Source: Candidatus Aerophobota bacterium (GTDB taxonomy: Bacteria > Aerophobota > Aerophobia > Aerophobales > JAGHCO01). From it: 10,046 bases of DNA. Where the stretch lies: assembly GCA_021160405.1 (NCBI GenBank), contig JAGHCO010000194.1, positions 1 through 10,046 on the forward strand, read 5' to 3'. The notes beneath the pieces were generated by a model. It searched no databases, was not told the origin of the DNA, and was given only the letters and a program-made list of their open reading frames with translations. This document shows positions 1 through 6,728 of the stretch, piece after piece; within the stretch, counting starts at the first letter, position 1, and every line of letters starts with the position of its first letter. Both the position numbers and the translations under genes were made by a program.

Positions 1-235
1 AGGTAGTGTTTTTTGCCCCGAAGGGCAACTCCTTCTCCCTCTAAGTTAACCCTGAATAAAAAATCAACCTCTTCTCTAAATTAATGATCCAGAGCTAATT
101 TTACCAAAAATTTTTTCGTTGATTTTAGTGTGATTTGGATATTTTGTTGACGAATTTAGAGCCCTCTCGGCCATATGACAAGCTTTTATGGCATAATTTG
201 TCAAATAAATTTTATTATTGTGGGACTAACTCCTC
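1..235. other. Upstream non-coding leader without a gene
   Basis: I see no convincing reading frame here on either strand. It is AT-rich with many stops. It holds a small hairpin (TTGCCC, loop CGAA, GGGCAA at 13-28) that lacks a T-run on its 3' side in either direction, so it is not a clear terminator. It also holds an 11-base palindrome, ATTTGTCAAAT, at 196-206. The stretch probably separates the locus from an unseen upstream gene and carries regulatory DNA for the kinase promoter. Confidence 0.5.
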
Positions 236-264
236 TTGACAAAAATAGGAATATGAGTTACAAT
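236..264 (+). promoter_or_regulatory. Sigma-70 type promoter of the kinase-aldolase-regulator operon
   Basis: A perfect -35 box TTGACA (236-241) is followed by a 17-base spacer and a -10 box TACAAT (259-264), five of six consensus bases. Transcription would start near 271 and leave a leader of about 50 bases before the kinase ATG at 324. A GTCAAAT copy at 269-275 overlaps the expected start point. A second copy lies at 200-206, inside the palindrome ATTTGTCAAAT. These are candidate operator parts for the GntR regulator encoded downstream, but this is inferred only from position. Confidence 0.8.
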
Positions 265-323
265 ATAAGTCAAATTGTTAGACGACTGATCTCTATACGT
301 TAAGTCATACGGAGAGACAAAAC

Positions 324-1838
324 ATGACTTACATAATTGGCTATGATTTGGGCACAACAGCAATAAAGGTATCATTATTTGATGAGCAAGGTAATCTTTT
401 AGAAAAGTCTACTCAGGAATATGAGCTTTCAACACCCTCTCCTCGGATAGTAGAACAAGAGGTCTCAGTCTATTGGGACTCTTTCAAAAGGGGGCTAAAA
501 GAGGTTCTAAATAAAAGCAAAGTACCCTCTGGGGATATAAAATGCATGGGAGTTTCTGCACAAGGAGAAACTCTCATTGTTATTGACAAGGAGGGGAACC
601 CTTTACGTCCTGCTATTGTTTGGTTGGACAGTCGGGCAGAGAAAGAAGCCGAGATTCTCGCTGAGGCGTTCAAGAATGAAAATGTATATAGACGGACTGG
701 TCAGGTGGAAATGGTTCCAACTTGGCCAGCTGCCAAGATTCTTTGGTTAAAGAGGCACGAATCTGAGGTATTTAAAAAGATCTTTAAGTTTTTACTAATT
801 GAAGACTATTTTATCTATCGAATGACAGGATACTTTGTCTCTGAAGGTTCCTTGTTGTGTTCGACTACTTACTGGGATATTCGAGAGAAAAAGTGGTGGG
901 GTGAGATGTTGGATTTTCTTGGTATAGATGAAGGTAAGTTACCTGAAATGAAAGAACCAGGGGAGCTAATTGGTCCAATAAAAAAAGAGGTGGCATCTGA
1001 GTTAGGCCTTTCAACAAATACTTTGATTACTACGGGGGCATTAGATCAAGCATGTGGGGCAATTGGGGTGGGAAATATCAAACCAGGGATAATTTCAGAA
1101 AATATAGGTGCAGCTTTGGCCATTTGTGCGACAGTAAATGAACCTTTTGTAGATCCTAACCGGAGGATGCCTTGCCATTACCATGGTTTACCGAATAAAT
1201 ATATGGCTCATACATTTACAACAGGAGGAATGGTTCTACGGTGGTTCAGGGATAAGTTTTGTCAAGAGGAAAAATCGGTAGCAGAAAGAATCAGTGAGGA
1301 CTCTTACAATATCTTAGGTGCAGAGGCAGCAAAAACACCTCCCGGGTCAGAAGGACTTATTTTCCTTCCTCATCTTCAAGGAGCTATGGCTCCGGAGGTA
1401 AATCCTAAGGCAAAAGGTGTTTTATATGGTTTTACTCTACGTCATACTAAAGGACATGTAATAAGAGCTATAATGGAGTCTCTTGCAGCTGCCATACGTA
1501 GAAACATCGATGCACTTGAAGATTTAGGAATCAAGGTATCTGAGATACGTTCTTTGGGAGGAGGAGCAAGAAGTAGGTTATGGTCACAGATAAAAGCCGA
1601 TCTTACAGAACGTCCTCTTGTTACCACAGAATATGAAGACGCTGCTTGCTTAGGTGCAGCTATACTTGCAGGTACAGCAACCGGTGTTTGGTCCAGTGTA
1701 GAGGAAGCGGTGGAAAAAGTAGTCCGACTAAAAGATCGTTTTACTCCTCAGGAAGAAGTCAAGGAATTGTATAGAAAATTTTACAAAATGTACGTGAAAC
1801 TTTATGAAGATTTGTGTAGCTTATTTGAGGTGTACTAA
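324..1838 (+). CDS. FGGY-family carbohydrate kinase (xylulokinase-like)
   Basis: This is a cytoplasmic ATP-dependent sugar kinase that phosphorylates a ketose or polyol after import. At 504 residues it has the usual FGGY length with both domains complete. The N-terminal phosphate loop is seen as YDLGTT (7-12). GVSAQGE (76-82) and WLDSRA (100-105) match the substrate-side motifs of the family. The likely catalytic base is Asp241 in GALDQ. The C-terminal domain has the adenosine-binding signature LGGGARSRLW (411-420) followed by Q and AD. The ATG at 324 is supported by GGAGAG a few bases upstream and by the start aligning at the first beta strand. It is the first gene of the operon, behind the promoter at 236-264. 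FGGY members act on xylulose, ribulose, glycerol, gluconate, fuculose, erythritol or AI-2, and sequence alone does not fix the substrate. The LsrF-like aldolase nearby makes an LsrK-like or novel ketose kinase role possible, so I give no symbol. Confidence 0.93.
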   Translation: MTYIIGYDLGTTAIKVSLFDEQGNLLEKSTQEYELSTPSPRIVEQEVSVYWDSFKRGLKEVLNKSKVPSGDIKCMGVSAQGETLIVIDKEGNPLRPAIVWLDSRAEKEAEILAEAFKNENVYRRTGQVEMVPTWPAAKILWLKRHESEVFKKIFKFLLIEDYFIYRMTGYFVSEGSLLCSTTYWDIREKKWWGEMLDFLGIDEGKLPEMKEPGELIGPIKKEVASELGLSTNTLITTGALDQACGAIGVGNIKPGIISENIGAALAICATVNEPFVDPNRRMPCHYHGLPNKYMAHTFTTGGMVLRWFRDKFCQEEKSVAERISEDSYNILGAEAAKTPPGSEGLIFLPHLQGAMAPEVNPKAKGVLYGFTLRHTKGHVIRAIMESLAAAIRRNIDALEDLGIKVSEIRSLGGGARSRLWSQIKADLTERPLVTTEYEDAACLGAAILAGTATGVWSSVEEAVEKVVRLKDRFTPQEEVKELYRKFYKMYVKLYEDLCSLFEVY

Positions 1839-1863
1839 GTAATAACTGCTGAGAGAGAAAACT

Positions 1864-2202
1864 ATGCCTAAGGATATTATAGTTAGAAAAAAACAAGAGG
1901 CTAGAAATTTCATGGAGGGTAGTGAATACTGCCGAGAGTATTTCTCTACTGGCAAGATAACCTTCGGAACTTCTGTCCTTCATCCGGGGCAGAAAGGAGA
2001 GATAGATAAAGGTCATAAAGAAGCAGAGGAGGTTTTCTTTGTGATTCAAGGACGTGTACTTGTTCATTTTCCTGATTCTGGTGAATATTACGAGCTAGCA
2101 GAAGGTGACGCAATTCTGGTACCTCCAGCTCGTCCACATATGTTAATAAATATTGGAGAGAGTATAGCTTACCTCTCATGGAGTTGTGCACCAAAACCTT
2201 AA
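1864..2202 (+). CDS. Small single-domain cupin protein
   Basis: This 112-residue protein is one cupin beta-barrel. The first motif is degenerate: His51 followed by Glu55/Glu56 and a glycine turn (GHKEAEEVFFVIQG, 50-63). The second motif is clear: GDAILVPPARPH (81-92) with His92 as a metal ligand. Single-domain cupins of this size bind a metal or a sugar and include isomerases, epimerases, lyases and small sensors. The product is probably cytoplasmic, since no signal peptide is visible. It sits 25 bases after the kinase stop and 48 bases before the aldolase, so it is almost certainly co-transcribed and likely acts on the same sugar or its phosphate. The start at 1864 follows a purine-rich GAGAGAG stretch. 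The exact reaction cannot be read from the sequence. Confidence 0.88.
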   Translation: MPKDIIVRKKQEARNFMEGSEYCREYFSTGKITFGTSVLHPGQKGEIDKGHKEAEEVFFVIQGRVLVHFPDSGEYYELAEGDAILVPPARPHMLINIGESIAYLSWSCAPKP

Positions 2203-2238
2203 AGACAAGCGAATCTTATGAACTCATTATTTAAAGAT

Positions 2239-2247
2239 AAGGAGGAG
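2239..2247 (+). promoter_or_regulatory. Ribosome binding site that fixes the aldolase start
   Basis: AAGGAGGAG lies three bases before the ATG at 2251. The in-frame ATG at 2218 has no such site upstream, so the shorter protein is the likely product. Confidence 0.75.
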
Positions 2248-2250
2248 AAA

Positions 2251-3099
2251 ATGTCACTTCTGGGTAAAGAGATACGTATGAAAAGATTGATTGATGAATA
2301 CAATGCCTGTATTATTTGTGCATTAGATCACGGTATGACTTCTCCAGACTTTCTTGATCCTTTAGCGAATATGCGGAATTTGGTAAGGGACGCAGTAAGG
2401 GGTGGAGCAAATGTTTTTATGTTAGGAAGAAACTATGCACGGATTTGTATCTCTGAGTTTAAAAAAGATACTTCTTTGGCTTTAATGCTTACAGCAACCA
2501 GTGCAAGGCATCCCGAAAAGAATTTGACCTGTGAGATTGGCAGCGTAGAGGAGGCTCTACGCTTTGGAGCAGATGCGGTAGTAGTTTATGTTGCTTTGGC
2601 TACCGGTCAGGATAAGTCTACAATAGAATTTACAGCAAAGGTTGGTGCAGAATGTGAGGCATTAGGGATTCCTTTTATTGCAGAAGCTGAGTATCCTAAT
2701 ATCTATATGCCTAAAGGAGAGCAAAAAAAATTTGGAGCCGATTATCTTCTTTATAACGCTCGTATCTGTGCGGAGCTTGGGGCAGATATTATAAAGACAA
2801 ATTGGCCTGGAAGCCAAGAAGAATTTGCCAAAATAGTAAAAGCAGTATCTCCTATACCTGTAGTGATTGCAGGAGGGCATAAGGTTTCTGATAGAGAACT
2901 TTTAGAGCGTATGGAACAGGGTATAAACGTGGGTGCAGTGGGCTGTTCGGTGGGAAGAAATATTTTCTTACATGAGAACCCTTTTGTAATAACAAGGGCG
3001 TTGTCGCGAGTTATAAGAGAAAAATGGACAGCCAAAAAGGCTTTAGAAGAGCTACAAGAAGAGTTAAAAAATCAGGCTGAGAGGCCTAAAAGAATTTAA
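2251..3099 (+). CDS. Class I aldolase of the DeoC/LacD/LsrF (DhnA) family
   Basis: This is a 282-residue TIM-barrel Schiff-base aldolase that would split or process a phosphorylated sugar made by the upstream kinase. The N-terminal ALDHG motif (Asp26, His27, Gly28) is typical of archaeal-type class I fructose-bisphosphate aldolases and LsrF. The likely Schiff-base lysine is Lys182 in ADIIKTNWPG. A later strand ends in VVIAGGHKVSD, and the phosphate-binding end is seen in GAVGCSVGRNIF. I chose 2251 rather than the ATG 33 bases upstream because a strong AAGGAGGAG site precedes it and family members begin close to this point. Substrates in the family include fructose-1,6-bisphosphate, 2-amino-3,7-dideoxy-heptulosonate precursors and the AI-2 intermediate, so the exact one is open. 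The gene lies 48 bases after the cupin and 21 before the GntR gene, in one operon. Confidence 0.9.
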   Translation: MSLLGKEIRMKRLIDEYNACIICALDHGMTSPDFLDPLANMRNLVRDAVRGGANVFMLGRNYARICISEFKKDTSLALMLTATSARHPEKNLTCEIGSVEEALRFGADAVVVYVALATGQDKSTIEFTAKVGAECEALGIPFIAEAEYPNIYMPKGEQKKFGADYLLYNARICAELGADIIKTNWPGSQEEFAKIVKAVSPIPVVIAGGHKVSDRELLERMEQGINVGAVGCSVGRNIFLHENPFVITRALSRVIREKWTAKKALEELQEELKNQAERPKRI

Positions 3100-3120
3100 T
3101 TATTGCTTAGGAAGGATTAA

Positions 3121-3909
3121 ATGGCAAAGAGAACCCCTCCATTATTTATGGTAGTAAGAGAAGAATTAGAGTTGTGGATCAAAGAGAAAGGTTATAAACC
3201 GGGAGATAAGCTACCCTCGGAACAAGAACTCAGTGAGATTTTTAATGTGAGTCGCATAACAATAAGAGAAGTTTTGAGAGCAATGGAGGAAGATGGGTTT
3301 GTCTTTAGGTCCCAGGGGAAGGGGACTTTCTTAGCGGAGAGACGGATTACAAGTATATTAGAGGCGAATATCGGAGTTACAGAAATGATCGAAACTATGG
3401 GTTATAAAAGTGGTACCCTCAGAAAGAAAATCAAAAGAGAAAAAGCAAATCTTTTTTTAGCTGACAAACTTAAAATCGAAAAAGGTAGTGAGGTTGTAGT
3501 GATAGAGAGAATTCGTACTGCCGATGATCAGCCTGTTGCCTATACTATAGATGTAATTCCTTGGTGGATTCTTAGTCTAAAAGCTTTAAATATCGAAGAT
3601 CTCGAACAATATGAATCTATATATACTTTTTTGGAGGAAGGGTGTGAACAGATTATCAAAGACAGTACAGCTCGACTATTCGCTGTAACCTGTCCAGATA
3701 TTGCTGAGAAGTTGGATTTGCAAAAGGATGCAGCTTTGTTCGTTATAGAACAGATAGATACGGATCAAAACGATCAACCTATTGTTTATTCTCGTGAGTA
3801 TTTTGTAGGGAAATTTTTTGAATTCAAGGTATACCGCAGAAGGATACCGAGCCTTATAAGAGGCAGTAAGGCAAAACATAAGAAACCCCAAGAGAAAAAA
3901 AAGAAATAA
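3121..3909 (+). CDS. GntR-family transcriptional regulator with UTRA effector domain (HutC type)
   Basis: This 262-residue DNA-binding protein probably represses or tunes this locus. The winged helix-turn-helix covers about residues 7-75 and shows the family signature PGDKLPSEQELSEIFNVSR, then TIREVLRAMEEDGFV and a QGKGTF wing. The UTRA domain follows (about 90-245), with ERIRTADDQPVAYTIDVIP and the C-terminal YSREYFVGKFFEFKVYRRR characteristic of HutC-type regulators that sense small metabolites, often sugar phosphates. The tail is lysine-rich (KHKKPQEKKKK). The ATG at 3121 follows GGAAGG at a normal distance. The gene is 21 bases after the aldolase, so it is probably autoregulated from the promoter at 236-264. 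I did not find a clean HutC-type GT-N-TA-N-AC operator near the promoter. Confidence 0.93.
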   Translation: MAKRTPPLFMVVREELELWIKEKGYKPGDKLPSEQELSEIFNVSRITIREVLRAMEEDGFVFRSQGKGTFLAERRITSILEANIGVTEMIETMGYKSGTLRKKIKREKANLFLADKLKIEKGSEVVVIERIRTADDQPVAYTIDVIPWWILSLKALNIEDLEQYESIYTFLEEGCEQIIKDSTARLFAVTCPDIAEKLDLQKDAALFVIEQIDTDQNDQPIVYSREYFVGKFFEFKVYRRRIPSLIRGSKAKHKKPQEKKKK

Positions 3910-3960
3910 AGGAAAGAAGAAGTATAGATAAGTCCAATTATATGAGACGTCCTGTTTTGA

Positions 3961-4194
3961 GGTGGGGCTATAACGGTTAATGAGAAAATCATAGATCAAT
4001 TTTACGAGGCTATCTTTGGAAAGTTGCTATTTGTCAGCATCTTTGATAAATTTATGAGTTTAATGTTGTACCAAAGCAAAAAATTGAGTGATTATTCTCT
4101 AGTTAGCATGTATGAGTGTCTTGTGCGAGAAGAAACTCCTTATTTTCTCGTCGTTCTTTCTCAAAGATCATTTAACAGCGGCATCTGCTGTTAA
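3961..4194 (+). pseudogene. Unassigned 77-codon open frame without a start; possible decayed gene
   Basis: After the regulator stop, a frame stays open from 3961 to the TAA at 4192-4194 with no ATG in its first 30 codons. In another frame, a short ORF beginning at ATG 3942 reads MRRPVLRWGYNG and then stops. It is preceded by a purine-rich GGAAAGAAGAAG. One frameshift near 3961-3975 would join the two into a plausible protein of about 80 residues. I do not recognise the peptide, which includes KIIDQFYEAIFGKLLFV and EETPYFLVVLSQ. It could be a truncated gene start cut off by the transposon remnant that follows, or chance. Its tail runs into the hairpin at 4171-4195. Confidence 0.25.
4126..4150 (+). 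terminator. Hairpin followed by a T-rich stretch, possible weak terminator
   Basis: CGAGAAGA (4126-4133) pairs with TTTTCTCG (4143-4150) with one G-T pair, leaving a nine-base loop. TCGTTCTTTCTC follows. The tail is broken by C and G, so this is at best a weak end for the kinase-to-regulator transcript. Confidence 0.3.
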
Positions 4195-4195
4195 A
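4171..4195. repeat. Perfect 9-bp hairpin at the 3' end of the transposase remnant
   Basis: TTTAACAGC (4171-4179) and GCTGTTAAA (4187-4195) pair perfectly around a seven-base loop, GGCATCT. It coincides with the end of the decayed IS110-type transposase on the minus strand. No T-run follows on either strand, so it is more likely an element-end or RNA structure than a simple terminator. Confidence 0.6.
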
Positions 4196-4960
4196 GAGGT
4201 GAATATTCTTTAGGTTGTGACACCCTATACTCAATAACGTAGAGGATATCACAATATCGTACAACGTTCAGGATGAGGCTATCGCCTACTTTTTGGTCTC
4301 CTACTTGACGAGCTTTTTCAGATAATAGGTTCTTGCAACAGAATTCTTTGTTTTTCCTTTTCTGCTTGTCCAATTTGGAATATAGCGATGCGGTGAATTA
4401 CGTAGTTTAGTTGAGATTGACCTCTGTGAGACTCCTTGTGTTTTGTAGTCTTTCTAAGCAACTCCTCAGAAGGGGCAATACCGAAGAACCTGGCTATCTT
4501 ACTTTCCAAGGAAAAAACAATTTAGCACCCTTGATAGTGCTGATGGGAGTTCTTATTATCTCGTAGCAAATCACCTCTAAGAGTTGTGGATTAAGGGTTC
4601 TTACCGAAATCAATGATGTTAAAAATTTCCTTTGCTTCGCGGTAAGAGAATACCTTAATGCTGTTCTATCCCCAAAGATAAGCACCTAATTTTTCTCAGA
4701 GTGGATTTGTAGAAAGGTATATTTGGTGAATAAAGACATGGAGATCATTTCACACTGTGGCGGATTTCTCTCATCAGATTATTCCTGTAAGTTACCACAA
4801 ATCTTATTGCTCTCTTTTTAAGATAGTTTTATCACTTCCTCTATGAAATTTGTAAAGAACACAGAATTATTTACTACTATACAGATGTCCAGAACCTAAT
4901 ACCGGTAGTAGCTACCAATTCAGGTAAGATCGTTCTTCCTGTGGATACCTACTTCTACCT
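4172..4960 (-). pseudogene. Decayed IS110-family transposase (N-terminal DEDD and C-terminal Transposase_20 remnants)
   Basis: Translated on the minus strand, broken pieces in family order can be read. Near 4952 there is VGIHRKN, like the VGIDLH(R)KN start of IS110 transposases, then VLDICIVVNNSVFFTNFIEE. Further down comes ISTIKGAKL (about 4540-4515), matching the helix-hairpin-helix PGIS..TA..L region. After a frameshift comes ESKIARFFGIAPSEE (about 4509-4465), then TTKHKESHRGQSQLNYVIHRIA, the Transposase_20 core. After another frameshift come ETKK.AIASS.TLYDIVISSTLL fragments, like GKTKKEAIRCLKR.L.DIVY. At least five in-frame stops and two frameshifts are present. The span is about 260 codons against the usual 310-420, so parts of the middle, including most catalytic Asp/Glu residues, are lost. 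IS110 elements lack classic terminal inverted repeats, so the outer ends cannot be placed. The identification rests on recognised motifs, not on an alignment. Confidence 0.72.
4904..4916. repeat. Short inverted repeat inside the transposase remnant
   Basis: GGTAG and CTACC are separated by TAG, next to the palindrome TACCGGTA. It may be chance in the degraded region. Confidence 0.3.
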
Positions 4961-4989
4961 AACAAGAGTATGGGGTGTCAGGGAAAAGT

Positions 4990-5033
4990 AGTAGATAAAG
5001 TTAAGGCTACCAAAACAATACACTTTATCTACT
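4990..5033. repeat. Perfect 12-bp inverted repeat before the binding-protein gene
   Basis: AGTAGATAAAGT (4990-5001) and ACTTTATCTACT (5022-5033) are exact reverse complements, 20 bases apart. The right arm ends 31 bases before the solute-binding protein ATG and 20 bases before its ribosome site. No T-run follows, so it is not an ordinary terminator. It could be a two-half operator, an mRNA leader hairpin, or an end structure of the IS110 remnant, whose N-terminus lies just to the left on the minus strand. Confidence 0.75.
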
Positions 5034-5064
5034 CCTAATTAATAGCACGAAGAAAGGAGCTAAA

Positions 5065-6549
5065 ATGAAGAGAAAAATAAAATGTTTGCTAATTGTATTT
5101 AGTTCATTACTTATAATGATTGGTGGGTATAGTTATTCAGCATTTGCCTGGTCACTGAAGGAAGCAACTGAGCCTTGGCGTGGAAAAACACTTCGGATGA
5201 TTGGTGAGAGTCTTCCCCCTTTACAAGCTCTAGAAGAGGTTAAGAAAGAATTCGAGAAAATAACAGGTGTTAAAGTTATTATTGAAATGTACGGTCATGA
5301 AGAAGTAGTAGAAAGAACCACAACAGATCTTGTGGGCAAAACAGGTATTTATGATTTACTTGATAACCCACATAGAGAGTTAGGTCGATATGTAGAGTTG
5401 GGATGGATACAACCACTGGACAAGTTTGTTAATGAGACAAAACTTAGGGATCCTAACCTTGATTTAGAAAAAGGCTTTATTAATCGAAAATGGCTATATG
5501 AAACTTGCTTCTATAAAGGTAAACAATACGGGCTACCTTTCCACCAAATCTCTATGTATTTGTGGTACCGATTTGACTTACTTGAGAATCCGCAAGAAAG
5601 AATGGTTTTCAAAGCGAAATATGGATATGAACTTCCGTCTCCTCCTATCAACTGGAAAGAACTGCGTGATGTAGCTGAATTTTTTACTAGAAAAAAGGGA
5701 GAGACATTAGCTGGAAAAATTCTCGATCACGATTTCTATGGCTTTTCTATCACTGGTAAACGTCATGTGGCTACCTGGTACAGTTTCTTAAATCTTCTTT
5801 ATTCCTTTGGAGGCCGGGTAATAGACCAACCACGGGGCGACACTAAAGGCCCAGTAATACTTGACTCTCCAGAAGCCATAGAAGCCTTGAAGTATTACGT
5901 TGATATACTGAAGTACTGTCCTCCAGGTACTTTAACGTATGGGTGGGATGAAGAACAAGCAGCTATGCAACAGGGTCTGGTGGCTATGGGGATCAATTGG
6001 GACGATGCGACTTGGGCCGTTTGCGACCCGGAACAATCCGTAGTTGCTGGTAAAGTAGCTTTTAGCGGTGTCCCTATTGGTAAAGAGAAAATAGCTCAAA
6101 TCGAAGGCTGGACATATATGATACCTAGTACTTCAAGAAAGCCAGAGTTAGCTTGGTTATTTATACAATGGGTTATGCATCCTGAGGTTCAAATAGCCCA
6201 ACAACTACGTGGCGGTGAGTCAGCTATTGACGCAGTTTATTACGATCCCAGAATTCGAAAACTCCCCTATGTTCCAACTGCTTATTATTTAAAATCAGGA
6301 AAAGTCATCAAAGTTCGACACGTTGGCGACCCAGATCCAGGTGGTGTCCCAGCAAGATATCTGGAGGCGATTAACCCAAGAACTGGCAATACCGAAGTAA
6401 CTCGAGTTCCAAAGCCCACTTTTCCTGAACAAGAACCAATAACCGACATAATTAAACTTCATGTCAATCAAGCCCTACGAGGTGTAATGACGCCAAAAGA
6501 AGCTATAGATAAGATGGCTCAAGAAATAAGATCCATTATGAAACAATGA
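5065..6549 (+). CDS. ABC transporter sugar-binding protein (extracellular solute-binding family 1)
   Basis: This is an exported receptor that captures the sugar or polyol and delivers it to the two permeases downstream. Of its 494 residues, the first 28 or so form a signal peptide: MKRKIK, a hydrophobic core (8-22) and a likely signal peptidase I site after AFA (26-28). No lipobox cysteine is seen, so it is probably periplasmic or released rather than a lipoprotein, unlike many Gram-positive relatives. The mature part starts with the family-1 pattern: GKTLRMIGESLP, EEVKKEFEKITGVKV (57-71), then a YDLL loop and GWIQPLDKF (113-121). Later WTYMIPSTSRKPELAWLFIQWV is typical of MalE/UgpB-like C-domains. 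The start is set by AAAGGAG (5053-5059), five bases from the ATG. It is somewhat longer than the average family member. The ligand cannot be named, but the linked kinase, aldolase and SDR suggest a sugar alcohol or an unusual sugar. Confidence 0.93.
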   Translation: MKRKIKCLLIVFSSLLIMIGGYSYSAFAWSLKEATEPWRGKTLRMIGESLPPLQALEEVKKEFEKITGVKVIIEMYGHEEVVERTTTDLVGKTGIYDLLDNPHRELGRYVELGWIQPLDKFVNETKLRDPNLDLEKGFINRKWLYETCFYKGKQYGLPFHQISMYLWYRFDLLENPQERMVFKAKYGYELPSPPINWKELRDVAEFFTRKKGETLAGKILDHDFYGFSITGKRHVATWYSFLNLLYSFGGRVIDQPRGDTKGPVILDSPEAIEALKYYVDILKYCPPGTLTYGWDEEQAAMQQGLVAMGINWDDATWAVCDPEQSVVAGKVAFSGVPIGKEKIAQIEGWTYMIPSTSRKPELAWLFIQWVMHPEVQIAQQLRGGESAIDAVYYDPRIRKLPYVPTAYYLKSGKVIKVRHVGDPDPGGVPARYLEAINPRTGNTEVTRVPKPTFPEQEPITDIIKLHVNQALRGVMTPKEAIDKMAQEIRSIMKQ

Positions 6550-6577
6550 GAGAGTTGGTCTGTATCGATAGTTATCT

Positions 6578-6608
6578 CAAGCCTGCCCTACTTTCTAGGG
6601 TGGGCTTG
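6578..6608 (+). promoter_or_regulatory. Stable hairpin between binding-protein and permease genes
   Basis: CAAGCCTGCCCTA (6578-6590) pairs with TAGGGTGGGCTTG (6596-6608) over 13 bp with two G-T pairs and a five-base loop, CTTTC. It is among the most GC-rich spots in the window. No T-run follows on the plus strand. Such hairpins after the first gene of sugar ABC operons protect the upstream mRNA or partly stop transcription, giving more binding protein than permease. That role is inferred here. Confidence 0.7.
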
Positions 6609-6622
6609 CTTAGAGAATACTC

Positions 6623-6677
6623 AGAAAGTAAGAATTTTAACAAGAACTTTGTTTAAATTTGAATAAGAGTACTTTCT
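6623..6677. repeat. 8-bp inverted repeat in the spacer before the first permease
   Basis: AGAAAGTA (6623-6630) and TACTTTCT (6670-6677) are perfect reverse complements 39 bases apart. AACAA and TTGTT pair inside the interval. The stretch has no clear promoter. It may be an mRNA structure or a binding site, or chance in AT-rich DNA. Confidence 0.35.
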
Positions 6678-6728
6678 TTTGTGAATTAAGCAAAATCTTT
6701 TCATTACTGTAAGATTTGGAGGCATCTA

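Noticed and set aside
13..28. TTGCCC-CGAA-GGGCAA hairpin as a terminator
   Set aside because: On the plus strand the T-run is on the 5' side. On the minus strand the stem is followed by A residues, so neither direction fits an intrinsic terminator.
2218..2250. Eleven-codon N-terminal extension of the aldolase from ATG 2218
   Set aside because: No ribosome site precedes 2218, while AAGGAGGAG sits directly before the in-frame ATG at 2251, and family proteins start near there.
3676..3999. 107-codon minus-strand frame over the end of the regulator gene
   Set aside because: It overlaps the conserved UTRA end on the other strand, has a low-complexity Phe/Leu run that mirrors the poly-Lys tail, and resembles no family.
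5065..5148. Lipoprotein signal on the binding protein
   Set aside because: The only nearby cysteine is Cys7, before the hydrophobic core. An AFA cleavage site fits signal peptidase I instead.
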